Shown here piece after piece: positions 5,060-5,612 of a stretch of DNA of 5,612 nt. How positions within the stretch are numbered: position 1 is the first letter of the stretch; each line of letters starts with the position of its first letter. The notes below the pieces were generated by a model. The model was given only the letters and a program-made list of their open reading frames with translations. It did not search any database and was not told where the DNA came from. Location of the stretch: assembly GCA_021299675.1 (NCBI GenBank), contig JAJTIF010000028.1, positions 1 to 5,612 of the forward strand. Direction: 5' to 3'. The position numbers and the translations under genes were made by a program. This stretch comes from Pseudomonadota bacterium (GTDB taxonomy: Bacteria; Bdellovibrionota; Bacteriovoracia; Bacteriovoracales; Bacteriovoracaceae).

Positions 5060-5612
5060 AAATCTTCCTTCAAGAATTTTCCCGTCCTCACACAGTGTGA
5101 ACTCTTGGTAGTTTTTGCTTTTATTATCTTTAATTTTGTAGAGCCGCTCAATCGGCTTGGAGTTTAAAAGATCTTTTGCGCCCAGGGTGGGCCAGCGGAC
5201 CTTCACGCCCAGAACTTCCGAACTCGCCTCAACGCCAAAGTGAACACCCTTGGGCAACTGAGAAGGTGTGCCGCCTTGGGAAAGCTCATACCAACGGCGC
5301 TGAATGTTTTTTTTGCTAGCAGACTGTGAGTAGAGCATGAGCATAGAGCCCAAACCTTGAGCGTTTGCCACTTTACCTTCAAGGTAAAAGCGAACACTCC
5401 GCCCCGAGGTACTGAGGTCGTTTTCTAAAAGGTACAATCGATTTTTCATGGTGGCGTTTCGAATATTGGTCTGCGCTGTGAGGATGTCGAGTTTACCGTC
5501 TCGGTTAAAGTCTCCTAAGACAGTGCCCGTGGGATTAACGATATCAGCTCCCCACTGATGGGAGACGTTCACAAAAGAGCGAGTCTCATCCTGAGCAAAG
5601 AGGACGAGGCGA
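5048..5612 (-). CDS. FG-GAP/VCBS repeat protein with ASPIC/UnbV domain, C-terminal part (cut by window edge)
   Basis: The leftward frame is open from its TAG at 5048-5050 to the window edge, showing 187 residues of the protein's C-terminal end. Reading continues upstream of a GTG at 5572 (RLVLFAQDETRSF precedes it), so that codon is internal and the true start lies beyond the window. The visible part begins with the end of an FG-GAP/VCBS beta-propeller blade containing DFNRDGKLD (about residues 34-42), the DxNxDGxxD calcium-binding signature. It continues with NRLYLLEN and an ASPIC/UnbV-type domain: QGLGSMLMLY, HFGVEASSEVLGVKVRWPTLG. Such proteins are usually exported and large, and their function is poorly known. 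The last 20 residues contain two cysteines (LCEDG and FSCL) that could form a disulfide in the periplasm. Family assignment is firm from the motif pair; export is inferred because the N-terminus is missing. Confidence 0.88.
   Translation of the reverse strand, partial: RLVLFAQDETRSFVNVSHQWGADIVNPTGTVLGDFNRDGKLDILTAQTNIRNATMKNRLYLLENDLSTSGRSVRFYLEGKVANAQGLGSMLMLYSQSASKKNIQRRWYELSQGGTPSQLPKGVHFGVEASSEVLGVKVRWPTLGAKDLLNSKPIERLYKIKDNKSKNYQEFTLCEDGKILEGRFSCL

Noticed and set aside
5307..5314. Run of eight T (eight A in the coding strand) as a frameshift or phase-variation site
   Set aside because: The zero frame runs on through a normal UnbV domain and the shifted frame gives nothing recognisable; a run of eight is mildly slippery at most.
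5570..5572. GTG as the start of the FG-GAP/UnbV gene
   Set aside because: The frame stays open upstream to the window edge and the upstream residues continue a plausible FG-GAP blade, so the GTG is an internal valine.

Overview
The window reads as ordinary, gene-dense bacterial chromosome, roughly half G+C. It holds seven protein genes, two of them cut by the window edges, and no RNA genes, insertion sequences, CRISPR arrays or long repeats. The gene mix suggests a Gram-negative didermic bacterium: an exported YceI-like protein, an adenosine deaminase with an actinobacterial-style TDNR motif, an M61 peptidase with a PDZ domain, a degenerate A-type (IscA/HesB) protein, LysR regulators and an FG-GAP/UnbV protein. 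The style of the proteins resembles Bdellovibrio and relatives, but that is an impression and not a demonstrated assignment.

Left part (1-2122): a leftward LysR-type regulator, of which only the first 46 codons are present, is separated by 192 bases from a rightward yceI-like gene. This divergent spacer carries a perfect 19-base palindrome with the LysR T-N11-A signature. It sits about 65 bases upstream of the start predicted from a forward promoter and overlaps the likely promoter region of the regulator itself. That is the classical layout for a LysR regulator that controls both itself and its divergent neighbour. A 408-residue adenosine deaminase follows yceI after 37 bases with no visible terminator between, so the two may be co-transcribed.

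Middle part (2119-3861): a leftward M61 family metallopeptidase converges on the deaminase gene, and the two stop codons share the four bases CTAG. Its start lies only 24 bases from the start of the next rightward gene. A near-consensus promoter in that gap would start transcription almost exactly at the ATG of the rightward gene, which predicts a leaderless mRNA.

Right part (3862-5612): the rightward gene encodes a 122-residue A-type (IscA/HesB-like) domain protein that keeps the first family cysteine but lacks the C-terminal CGC motif. A cysteine-free 274-residue LysR-type regulator is fused to it by a GTGA start/stop overlap, so the two are probably translated together. The regulator converges on a leftward gene for an FG-GAP/VCBS plus ASPIC/UnbV protein, again with CTAG shared between the two stops. 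That gene runs off the right edge. A likely intrinsic terminator for it is buried in the last codons of the regulator.

Nothing here amounts to a clearly new multi-gene system. The items most worth a second look are the LysR operator layout, the predicted leaderless promoter, the A-type protein without CGC coupled to a LysR regulator, and the recurring CTAG stop overlap.
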